This document shows positions 51,327-59,090 of a stretch of 64,000 nucleotides of DNA, one piece after another. The stretch's first letter is position 1; every line of letters starts with the position of its first letter. Both the position numbers and the translations under genes were made by a program. The notes beneath the pieces are model-generated. The model saw nothing but the letters and a program-made list of their open reading frames with translations, had not been told where the DNA came from and made no database searches. Origin of the DNA: G963662605 sp963667005 (GTDB lineage Bacteria; Bacteroidota; Ignavibacteria; Ignavibacteriales; Ignavibacteriaceae); the NCBI GenBank assembly GCA_963667005.1, contig OY762937.1, forward strand, positions 744,001-808,000, read 5' to 3'.

Positions 51327-51519
51327 TCAATTTCCTTTGGACTGTTCTACTTTGTTTTAGATACTAAAAAAATTCCCGCGTTTTCCTGTTGCCAGAAATG
51401 CCGCGGGAAATAAATTATTCGAATAATTTTATATCAACCATATCATCGCATCATTTAATCAAAAACAATCAACAATGCTTTCCTTACAATAATACTTTGC
51501 GCCTTAGCGCCTTTGCGTG
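51275..51519. repeat. 245-bp inverted-repeat element spanning the start of the propeller gene (CGCAAAG family)
   Basis: ACGCAAAGGCGCAAAGGC at 51275-51298 and the inverted copy at 51496-51519 match at 23 of 24 positions. The left end lies inside the coding region of the 50094-51326 gene and the interior holds its start codon and Shine-Dalgarno. The right end is eight bases from the fabF stop codon. Confidence 0.85.
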
Positions 51520-51527
51520 AAATTCGC

Positions 51528-52787
51528 TTAGGCTGTGTATTTCTTGAATATCACAGAAGTGTTATGTCCGCCGAAGCCGAATGCATTGCTCATTGCAATA
51601 TCCACTGTCCGTTCCTGAGGCTTATTGAATGTATAATTCAAATCGCATTCAGGATCAGGAGTCGTAAAGTTGATGGTCGGAGGAACAACATTATTTACGA
51701 CTGCGAAAATCGAAGCGATAGCTTCAACCGCTCCGGCAGCGCCGAGTAAGTGTCCTGTCATACTTTTGGTTGATGATACATTAAGCTTATACGCGTGTTC
51801 GCCGTATACTGATTTAATCGCTTTTGTTTCAGCGATGTCACCGAGTCCGGTTGATGTACCGTGCATGTTGATATAATCAACATCTTCCGGTTTGATGTTC
51901 GCGCTTTCAAGTGCACGAAGCATTGCAAGTCTTGCTCCACCGCCTTCAGGATCGGGAGCGGTAATGTGATGCGCGTCTGCAGAAAGACCCGCGCCGATAA
52001 CTTCAGCATAAATCTTTGCGCCGCGTTTAACCGCGTGTTCGTATTCTTCAAGAATCAAAACGCCGCCGCCTTCGCCCATAACAAATCCGTCACGGGTAAT
52101 ATCAAATGGACGGCTTGCTGTTTCAGGTGAATCGTTGCGTGTTGAAAGTGCGCGTGATGAGTTGAATCCTGCAATACCGAGCTCGCAGATAGCAGCTTCG
52201 CTACCGCCGGTAATGAACATATCAGCCATGCCTGCCTTGATCATCAAAAAGCAGTCAATCATGTTATTATTAGCCGTAGCACATGCCGAAACGAGGCAGT
52301 GGTTCGGGCCACGGAATCCAAAATCAATGGAGATTTGTCCGGCTGCTATATCGGGAATGAGCATCGGAATAAAGAACGGAGAAACTCTTCTTGGGCCATG
52401 AGTAAGATTTGCTGTTGCCTGCTGATAGAATGTCTGAATACCGCCGATACCGCTGCCGATAACAACACCGGTACGATCTTTATCTTCTGCCGACATGTTT
52501 TCAGGAACAATGCCGCCGTCTGCCATAGCCATTTTTGCTGCAGCTAAAGCGTATTGTGCATAAACATCTAATCTTCTGGCTTCTTTTCTGTCAATATAAT
52601 TATCTGAGTTATAACCTTTTAATTCACATGCGAATTTTGTTTCAACCCGTGAAGCGTCGAATTGTTTTATCGGAGCAGCTCCACTTACACCTGCAAGCAG
52701 GTTTGACCAAAATTCATCCGCGGTTAATCCAATTGGAGTCAAAGCGCCTATTCCGGTAACCACAACCCGCCTATTGGTATTAAACAT
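51528..52787 (-). CDS. fabF: 3-oxoacyl-[ACP] synthase II
   Basis: Condensing enzyme that elongates fatty acids on acyl carrier protein. 419 residues, normal length. The catalytic triad is intact: Cys in VSACATANNNM (~164), His in NMHGTSTGLGD (~303) and His in KSMTGHLLGAAGAVEA (~340), with the final GFGGHNTSVIFKK glycine motif. FabB is less likely because of length and motif details. acpP, the usual upstream neighbour, is not adjacent. A CGCAAAG repeat starts eight bases after the stop and a 32-bp palindrome lies 80 bp before the start. Confidence 0.94.
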   Translation of the reverse strand: MFNTNRRVVVTGIGALTPIGLTADEFWSNLLAGVSGAAPIKQFDASRVETKFACELKGYNSDNYIDRKEARRLDVYAQYALAAAKMAMADGGIVPENMSAEDKDRTGVVIGSGIGGIQTFYQQATANLTHGPRRVSPFFIPMLIPDIAAGQISIDFGFRGPNHCLVSACATANNNMIDCFLMIKAGMADMFITGGSEAAICELGIAGFNSSRALSTRNDSPETASRPFDITRDGFVMGEGGGVLILEEYEHAVKRGAKIYAEVIGAGLSADAHHITAPDPEGGGARLAMLRALESANIKPEDVDYINMHGTSTGLGDIAETKAIKSVYGEHAYKLNVSSTKSMTGHLLGAAGAVEAIASIFAVVNNVVPPTINFTTPDPECDLNYTFNKPQERTVDIAMSNAFGFGGHNTSVIFKKYTA

Positions 52788-52866
52788 ATAGCATCCTTCT
52801 TATAATAAAATAAAATTTAGCCTTTAAATTTACGAAAAAACAAGAAATATTCCGATACACCCCCAC

Positions 52867-52898
52867 TCCTAGCCCATGACTTAAGTCATGGGCTAGGA
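52867..52898. repeat. TTCCTA..CCCATG palindrome, copy 3 (perfect 32 bp)
   Basis: TCCTAGCCCATGACTT followed directly by its reverse complement, in the gap between fabF and the second efflux operon. Confidence 0.85.
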
Positions 52899-53034
52899 AG
52901 TAATTAATGCCACATTCTTTTTTTCGCCTATCTATATATATATTCCTTAAGTTTCTGTGTTTCTTTGTAAACTTTTTTTAACGATGGGTTGTCTAACAAT
53001 CGCCAATATAGAATAAAACTCCAGAAGAGGACTT

Positions 53035-54147
53035 ATGAAAGGTAAAACTAAATTTTACATAGCATTATCCGTAGTTGTTGTACTTTTAGCAGCATTAGGG
53101 ATACGAAGAATAATGTTGAACAGTGCCGAGGGGGCAAAAAAGAACATTCCTGCCGCATCGGTTGTAACTTCAAAATTACAGAAACATGACCTTGTGCGCA
53201 GCCAGTTATACACCGGCGATATTTATCCCATTCAACAGGCTTCCATTTACTCCAAAGTAAGCGGCAACCTTGAAAAGGTGTACGTAGATATCGGACAGTT
53301 TGTCCGTCAGGGACAAATACTTGCACTTGTTGACACAACATTGTATGTACAGAATGTTAAACAGGCATATGCTGCATATCTGCAGGCAGACGCTAATCAG
53401 CAGAACATGAAATTAACATACGATCGTAATAAAAGCTTGTTGACGCAAAAACTTATCTCACAGCAGGACGTAGACAACTCGAAAACAGCATTCGATATTG
53501 CACACGCCCAGAAAGAAGCTGCACTGGCAAGTTATAAAAATGCACAGACACAGTTAAGCTATTGCAAAATCACCGCTCCCTTTTCAGGATTTATCACGAA
53601 ACGCAATCTTGATGCAGGTGCGTATTTAACATCATCCACCTCACAGGCTTCATCCGTTATTTTTACATTGATGGATCTTGATGTAGTAAAGATTATGGCA
53701 AACATCCCTGAGAAAGAAATCGCCAGTTTGAAGTCCGTTCTTTCGGTTGATGTTACTGTTGATGCACTTCCAGGAAAAACATTCACTGCGCAAATCAAAA
53801 AAATGAGTGAGGCTGTTGACCTTACAACAAGAACTCTCGCGGTTGAACTCGACATCAACAACAAAGACCATCAATTAAAACCCGGTATGTTCGCAAATAT
53901 TTCTCTTGTTCTTGAAAGAAAGAACAATGCACCATCGCTTCCGCTTGAAGCAGTGATGCAGGACGACAACGGTGACTTCGTATACGTTATTACTCCCGAT
54001 ACCGTTGCGCATAAAAAATATATCGAGACCGGTATAAAGCAGATCACTCTCGTAGAAATCGTTTCCGGTTTGAGTGAAAATGATAATGTTGTAACTGTCG
54101 GCCAAAATCTGCTTAAAGATAACGGCAAAGTTAGATTAACCAAGTAA
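53035..54147 (+). CDS. RND efflux periplasmic adaptor
   Basis: 370-residue membrane-fusion protein of the second efflux operon. An uncleaved or signal-type N-terminal helix (~7-24) is not followed by a lipobox, unlike the adaptor at 2131. The barrel-sandwich (~65-95, VSGNLEKVYVDIGQFVRQGQ), a helical hairpin with Gln/Lys/Ala (~105-165) and the second sandwich half (CKITAPFSGFITKRNLDAGAYL) lead to the beta-barrel and membrane-proximal domain. It resembles the MacA/HlyD-type adaptors of HAE-type pumps. AGAGGA precedes the ATG at good distance. Ten bp before the permease gene. Confidence 0.93.
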   Translation: MKGKTKFYIALSVVVVLLAALGIRRIMLNSAEGAKKNIPAASVVTSKLQKHDLVRSQLYTGDIYPIQQASIYSKVSGNLEKVYVDIGQFVRQGQILALVDTTLYVQNVKQAYAAYLQADANQQNMKLTYDRNKSLLTQKLISQQDVDNSKTAFDIAHAQKEAALASYKNAQTQLSYCKITAPFSGFITKRNLDAGAYLTSSTSQASSVIFTLMDLDVVKIMANIPEKEIASLKSVLSVDVTVDALPGKTFTAQIKKMSEAVDLTTRTLAVELDINNKDHQLKPGMFANISLVLERKNNAPSLPLEAVMQDDNGDFVYVITPDTVAHKKYIETGIKQITLVEIVSGLSENDNVVTVGQNLLKDNGKVRLTK

Positions 54148-54157
54148 TGAGGAATAT

Positions 54158-57100
54158 ATGTGGCTAACCAGACTCGCACTTAAATACCCGGTCACCACCC
54201 TCATGGCGGCAATAGCCGTCTTTGTGCTTGGTGTCGTATCGTTTTTTCAATTACCGATAGACATGCTTCCGAATATTCAGATTCCGGTCGTCAGCGTTGT
54301 TACCTACAACAGCGGCGCGGGTCCGCTGGATATGGAGCAATCGGTTTCTATTCCCATCGAACGCGGCGTAAGTTCCGCTAATGATGTAAACTATGTTCAG
54401 TCAGTAACCCGCGAGGGCGTTTCCCAGGTTCGTATATATTTTAACTGGGGTGCGAATACCGACGTAGGAATGATTGATGTTATTCAAAAAGTAAACCGCG
54501 TGCTGAATCTGCTGCCTTCGGGCGCTTCACAGCCGCTGGTTCTCCGGTTCGATATTACCAACATGCCCGTATGCACCATTGCAATCAGCGGAGATATGGA
54601 CGAGCGGGCTCTCTATGATTTGGCATACAACGTCATTGAGCCTCAGCTTGAACACCTTCCCGGTGTTGCAACCGCTCAGGTTCTCGGCGGAAAGTTACGC
54701 GAAATTCATATCGTCGTTGACAGAAACAGAATTGAATCACTTGGCATACCGCTTCAGCAGGTTGTAAGCGCTGCAGCAAGTTCAAATCTTATCGTTCCCT
54801 CAGGTGATTTGAAAACCGGCGTTTTTGATTTCTCATTGAAGACCGAAAGCCAGTTGAATGTTGTTGAGCCGCTTGGTAACATCGTACTCAAAAATGCCAA
54901 CGGTGCTTCAGTGCGCGTTAAAGATGTCGCCCGTGTTGAAGACTCTTACATGGAGCAAACAGAAATCATCCGTAACAACGGTAAGCATGGCGTTATTCTC
55001 CGCGTGCAAAAAACATCAAGCGCGAATACGGTTGATGTTGTTAACGCAGTAACAAAGGCCATCGTCAATCTTCGTGATGTACCGCCAAGCATTAAGGCTT
55101 CACTCGGTATAGATCAGAGCCAGTATATCAAACAGGCGATTTCCGGTTTGCAGACCGAATCCATTCTTGGTGCATTCCTGGCAATGCTTGTCATTTTCTT
55201 TTTCCTCCGCAATACAAAGAGTTCTATTATCATCTTCATGGCGATTCCGCTTTCGATCTTAGTCACTATGATATTCTTCCGTTTCAGCGGGACTACGCTG
55301 AACATCATGACTTTCGGCGGACTTGCACTCGGTATCGGGCGTCTGGTGGATGACTCCATTGTAGAACTTGAAGCTATTTCGCGGCACTACGGTTCAAGGA
55401 AATACGACGGTAAAACAAAAAGGCAGTCAACACTTGATGCCGCATTTGAAGTTGCCGCACCAATTTTTATTTCAACATTAACTACGGTTATCGTGTTCCT
55501 CCCGGTTGTATTCTTGACCGGTATTGCTAAGATGTTATTTGTACCGTTGGTTGTCACCATCACCATCGCGTTGTTTGCATCGTTCTTTGTATCAAGAACC
55601 GTTACCCCGCTTATGTGCTATAAATTTCTTGATGCTGAACGTGAAGTTGATGAACATTCAACCAAGCCTCTTGACCGCATGCAGATTATGGCAAAGAACT
55701 CTCTTGACTGGCTTGATGGAAAATATCAACGCTTGCTGGAGTTCACACTGCATCACCGTAAAATGATTCTTTTAAGTGTTCTCGGATTTTCTATTATCTC
55801 GTTACTGCTCTTCAAGTTTGTCGGGAGTGAGTTCTTTCCCGAATCGGACGAAGGACAGTTCTCAGTAAACGTCAAACTTCCGGTCGGAACTCGTATTGAA
55901 GAAACCGAAAAATTCATTCAGAAAATTGAAAACATTATACGACGTGATGTACCCGAAGTACAGACAATTATTTCGGATATCGGTGTACCTTCTGCACGAG
56001 GAGGTAATACGTTCGGGTCAAACTCCGGCAGTCATGCCGCGAGCATGAGTATTGCCCTGATACCTGCGGAAGAGCGCAAGCGAACCGTATTCGAAATCGT
56101 TAAGAAGATTCGTCCAAAACTTGTATCACTCCCTGGCGCGCAGGTATTTGTTAATACCGGCGGATTCATGAAATTCCTCATGAACTTCGGCTCAAGTGCA
56201 CCGATTGATGTTGTTATCAGCGGCAACGATCTGGAAAAATCCAACGCTTTGGCGAAAAAGGTTGCAGAGATCGTCCGCACAACGCAAGGCGCGACAGATG
56301 TTATGATTTCGCGTGAAGATAATCTGCCCGAGCTTCGTGTTTTAATAAACCGCGAAAAAGCGGGCGCGATGGGTGTCAGCGTTCAGCAAATATCAAATAC
56401 CATTACTACGGCAATCAGCGGATCGGTCGCTTCATTGTTCACCGACCCATCAAACGGAAACACGTATAATATTCTTGTACGCATGGATGAAGATTACCGG
56501 AGTAAAATAGATGATATTAAAAAACTCAGCGTCGCCAATGCATCAGGTACATTGATCCCCCTCGAGAATCTTGTCACCATTGTACAGGATAAATCACCCG
56601 TGCAGGTTGACAGAAAATATCAGCAGCGTATTGTTGAGGTAACTGCAAATCCGACCGGACGCGATCTTGGTAGCATAGCAGCAGATATCAATGCAAAACT
56701 TTCGCAGATGCAAATCCCCTCAGGCTTCTCCGTCACCCTCAGTGGTAACGTTGAAGAACAGCAGAAAACTTTCAGCGGTTTATTGCTGGCATTCGGACTC
56801 GCGATATTACTCGTGTACATGGTTATGGCATCGCAGTTCCAGTCACTCATTGATCCGTTCATTATTATGTTCACCGTACCGCTTGGTATTGTCGGTGTTG
56901 TCTGGGCGCTCTTCCTAACCAACACGACATTGTCGGTAACGTCGTTCCAGGGTATAATCGTTATGGTGGGTATCGTAGTATCAAACGGTATTCTGCTTGT
57001 TGATTATACCAATAAAGTTCGCAAATCCGGAATTGAATTGCACGAAGCGGTAATCAAAGCCGGAAGAACAAGATTGCGTCCAATTCTTATGACTGCGCTC

Positions 57101-57301
57101 GCAACGGTACTCGGACTTATCCCGATCGCTCTTGGCTGGGGTGGTGAATCATCGCAGGCGCCGTTGGCAATTTCCGTTATCGGCGGTTTGACCGTTTCAA
57201 CATTCCTGACATTACTTATTGTACCGATCCTCTACACAATTTTTGAGGAACGCTTCAGATCGAAGATCAAGAATGAAGAAGAAGAGGAGGTTGAAGCATG
57301 A
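54158..57301 (+). CDS. RND efflux permease (AcrB/HAE1-like)
   Basis: Complete 1,047-residue proton-driven pump. TM1 (~12-30), porter region, TM2-6 block around 335-480 with the paired Asp signature GIGRLVDDSIVELEAI (~390-405), second periplasmic loop (~545-850) and a C-terminal TM block with FVTSFQGIIVMVGIVVSNGILLVDY (~925). Twelve TM helices are expected in total. The pair of Asp in TM4 (VDDS) and the Lys/Arg partners expected in TM10 indicate an active pump. Substrate unknown. The TolC gene overlaps its stop by four bases (ATGA). Not a simple duplicate of the permease at 1-2103. Confidence 0.95.
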   Translation: MWLTRLALKYPVTTLMAAIAVFVLGVVSFFQLPIDMLPNIQIPVVSVVTYNSGAGPLDMEQSVSIPIERGVSSANDVNYVQSVTREGVSQVRIYFNWGANTDVGMIDVIQKVNRVLNLLPSGASQPLVLRFDITNMPVCTIAISGDMDERALYDLAYNVIEPQLEHLPGVATAQVLGGKLREIHIVVDRNRIESLGIPLQQVVSAAASSNLIVPSGDLKTGVFDFSLKTESQLNVVEPLGNIVLKNANGASVRVKDVARVEDSYMEQTEIIRNNGKHGVILRVQKTSSANTVDVVNAVTKAIVNLRDVPPSIKASLGIDQSQYIKQAISGLQTESILGAFLAMLVIFFFLRNTKSSIIIFMAIPLSILVTMIFFRFSGTTLNIMTFGGLALGIGRLVDDSIVELEAISRHYGSRKYDGKTKRQSTLDAAFEVAAPIFISTLTTVIVFLPVVFLTGIAKMLFVPLVVTITIALFASFFVSRTVTPLMCYKFLDAEREVDEHSTKPLDRMQIMAKNSLDWLDGKYQRLLEFTLHHRKMILLSVLGFSIISLLLFKFVGSEFFPESDEGQFSVNVKLPVGTRIEETEKFIQKIENIIRRDVPEVQTIISDIGVPSARGGNTFGSNSGSHAASMSIALIPAEERKRTVFEIVKKIRPKLVSLPGAQVFVNTGGFMKFLMNFGSSAPIDVVISGNDLEKSNALAKKVAEIVRTTQGATDVMISREDNLPELRVLINREKAGAMGVSVQQISNTITTAISGSVASLFTDPSNGNTYNILVRMDEDYRSKIDDIKKLSVANASGTLIPLENLVTIVQDKSPVQVDRKYQQRIVEVTANPTGRDLGSIAADINAKLSQMQIPSGFSVTLSGNVEEQQKTFSGLLLAFGLAILLVYMVMASQFQSLIDPFIIMFTVPLGIVGVVWALFLTNTTLSVTSFQGIIVMVGIVVSNGILLVDYTNKVRKSGIELHEAVIKAGRTRLRPILMTALATVLGLIPIALGWGGESSQAPLAISVIGGLTVSTFLTLLIVPILYTIFEERFRSKIKNEEEEEVEA

Positions 57302-58566
57302 AAAAGCTGATGATCTTATTAATGAGTATTTCTGTTTCGTACGTATTCGGACAATCGGCCGAAATGACGCTCGAACAATGTTCTGCAATTGCATTAAAAA
57401 ATAATCCTCAAATAAAAATTGCCGAAGGAGCAAAAGAACTGAGTTCCTCCTCGCTGGTATCTTCCCGCTCCGTATTACTGCCGCAAGTCGGCTTTACGGG
57501 CGGCTGGGCACGCAACGGCGGGACTACCATTCTTGGTAAAAATCAATTCACCGGAAGTTATGAAACGTATTCGACAGGATTCTCTGCCCAACAGTTGATA
57601 TTTGATTTCGGTAAATCGTATTCAAAACTTAATGCGGCCGCCTACAGCTCGGATGCGGCTAATCTTGATTACGAAACAGCGAAGCAAACACTTCTGCTAT
57701 CTGTTCATTCAGCTTACTACGGATATCTGCAAGCACAGAAGCTGAAAGATGCTAATGCTGAACTGGTGAAGCAGGCGGAAGAACACCTTTCACAGGCAAA
57801 GGGATTTTTCAACGTCGGTAAAAAACCGCAATTTGATGTTATGAAAGCAGAGACCGATCTGGCGAATGCAAAACTGAATTTCATCAAATCGGAAAACACC
57901 GTGCGTCTGAATAAAATTCAGCTTGAGAACGTGTTGAATCAAAAACTTCCGGACAACACGGTGATTAAAGATGAATTCGAAACAACCAAGCCGGATATCT
58001 CCTTGCAGGACGCGTATGAGTCCGCGATGAACAACCGGCCTGAAATTGCATCGGGACGAAATAAAGTAGATGCAAGCCGAAGCCTGCTGACATCAGCCTG
58101 GACGGCTAATCTTCCTGCTATCAACGCTACCGGCGGATATAACTGGAAAACTATGGATATCAATCAAAAATTCAGTCCGAGTTGGAATGTTGGAGTAACG
58201 CTTTCTCTACCGATATTTCAGGGATTCGCACTTGATGCAGGTATTGATCAGGCGCGTGCAAATCTGAAAATCGCCGAAGGACAAAATGAATCTGTTATGC
58301 AAGCTGTTAAGCTTGATATTGAACAGCAATATTCAAATCTCGTTGAAGCCAAAGAAAGAATAGATGCTGCGAAGTTGTTATTGAGTCAGGCTGAAGAGAC
58401 CTATCGTCTCGCCGACGCGCGGTATAAAGAACAGGTCGGAAGTCCGATTGAAATAACCGATGCCGAAGCAACACTCCTCAACGCAAAGACATCGTACATC
58501 CAGGCCTATTATGATTTCAATTTGGCATATACCCGATTGAGCAAAGCAATGGGCGTGCTGAAGTAG
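57298..58566 (+). CDS. TolC-family outer-membrane efflux channel
   Basis: 422-residue channel of the second efflux operon. Signal peptide MKKLMILLMSISVSYVFGQ. Two TolC repeats are present, with sheet-forming segments followed by long helices (DANAELVKQAEEHLSQAKGFF at ~145, QAVKLDIEQQYSNLVEAKERI at ~340) and the strand PSWNVGVTLSLPIFQGFALDAGID near 297. Its ATG overlaps the permease stop (ATGA), so all three parts are translated from one mRNA, here in the order adaptor, permease, channel. Confidence 0.93.
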   Translation: MKKLMILLMSISVSYVFGQSAEMTLEQCSAIALKNNPQIKIAEGAKELSSSSLVSSRSVLLPQVGFTGGWARNGGTTILGKNQFTGSYETYSTGFSAQQLIFDFGKSYSKLNAAAYSSDAANLDYETAKQTLLLSVHSAYYGYLQAQKLKDANAELVKQAEEHLSQAKGFFNVGKKPQFDVMKAETDLANAKLNFIKSENTVRLNKIQLENVLNQKLPDNTVIKDEFETTKPDISLQDAYESAMNNRPEIASGRNKVDASRSLLTSAWTANLPAINATGGYNWKTMDINQKFSPSWNVGVTLSLPIFQGFALDAGIDQARANLKIAEGQNESVMQAVKLDIEQQYSNLVEAKERIDAAKLLLSQAEETYRLADARYKEQVGSPIEITDAEATLLNAKTSYIQAYYDFNLAYTRLSKAMGVLK

Positions 58567-58622
58567 CTGCAATGGAACGCGGATGACACAGATGACACTG
58601 ATTCGCGCGGATTAATTTATGT

Positions 58623-58651
58623 AGAGACAGCCGGCGGCTGTCTCTTTTTTT
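58623..58651 (+). terminator. Terminator of the second efflux operon
   Basis: AGAGACAGCC (58623-58632) pairs with GGCTGTCTCT (58636-58645), loop of 3, followed by a run of T. It lies 57 bp after the TolC stop. Confidence 0.88.
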
Positions 58652-58689
58652 ATGTCCAATTTCAGTTTACAAACCAATAATGCGACTGT

Positions 58690-58775
58690 GCGCCCCGCTT
58701 TGGGGGCGGGTGTTCTTGGTGTTCGTCTCCCCCGGTTTCACCGGGGGTTATGCAAATTTTGTCCTTTCAGGACAA
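58690..58775. repeat. Three tandem hairpins with TTTCA-type loops
   Basis: CGCCCC..GGGGCG near 58691-58708, CCCCCGG-TTTCA-CCGGGGG at 58729-58747 and TTGTCC-TTTCA-GGACAA at 58759-58775. The shared loop type links them to the TTCA hairpins at 41934 and 49434. Confidence 0.65.
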
Positions 58776-58840
58776 TGAAAATAAATATCTCGTCAGAACG
58801 CCCCATTAAGAAGTATATCGCTTGCACGGCACTAAGAGTA

Positions 58841-58911
58841 TGTAGGGCGGGTTTGATACCCGCCGACCTTAACGATAAAAAACTATGGGCGGGAAATAAT
58901 CCCGCCCTACA
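58841..58911. repeat. REPIN-like GTAGGGCGGG inverted pair
   Basis: TGTAGGGCGGG (58841-58851) and CCCGCCCTACA (58901-58911) are outer inverted ends; each forms its own hairpin with an inner CCCGCC/GGCGGG (58859-58864 and 58888-58893). The GTAG start and inverted doublet are the hallmarks of REP/REPIN elements. No RAYT transposase gene is in the window. Confidence 0.8.
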
Positions 58912-58961
58912 AATCTAAAACTTCGCCATCCCTCATTAAAAACCAATCCTGGACTGGACAT

Positions 58962-58988
58962 AAAAAAGACGCCCCATCGGGACGTCTA
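58962..58988 (-). terminator. Terminator of the ABC exporter operon
   Basis: AGACGTCCC-GATG-GGGCGTCT, with one G-U pair, is followed on the minus strand by TTTTTTATG. It lies about 105 bp after the stop of the ABC gene at 59091. Confidence 0.75.
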
Positions 58989-59090
58989 CAAACAATTTCA
59001 CTCTAAACTTTTTACTTCGGTCCGCCTAGGCGGATCGCACTTCGAACTTTGCCCCCATTAAACATTCAACATTCACAACTTAACATTGTT

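Larger units (their letters stand above)
58567..59090. other. 524-bp gene-free gap with several palindromic repeats
   Basis: Holds the operon terminator (58623-58651), a GGATGACACAGATGACAC repeat unit just before it (58583-58612), three GC-rich hairpins in a row (58690-58775), a REPIN-like pair (58841-58911) and a terminator for the minus-strand ABC operon (58962-58988). No coding frame is convincing; apparent short frames run through the repeats. Confidence 0.75.

Noticed and set aside
58652..58918. 88-residue open frame after the second efflux operon
   Set aside because: It covers three hairpins and a REPIN-like pair; composition reflects the repeats and not a protein.
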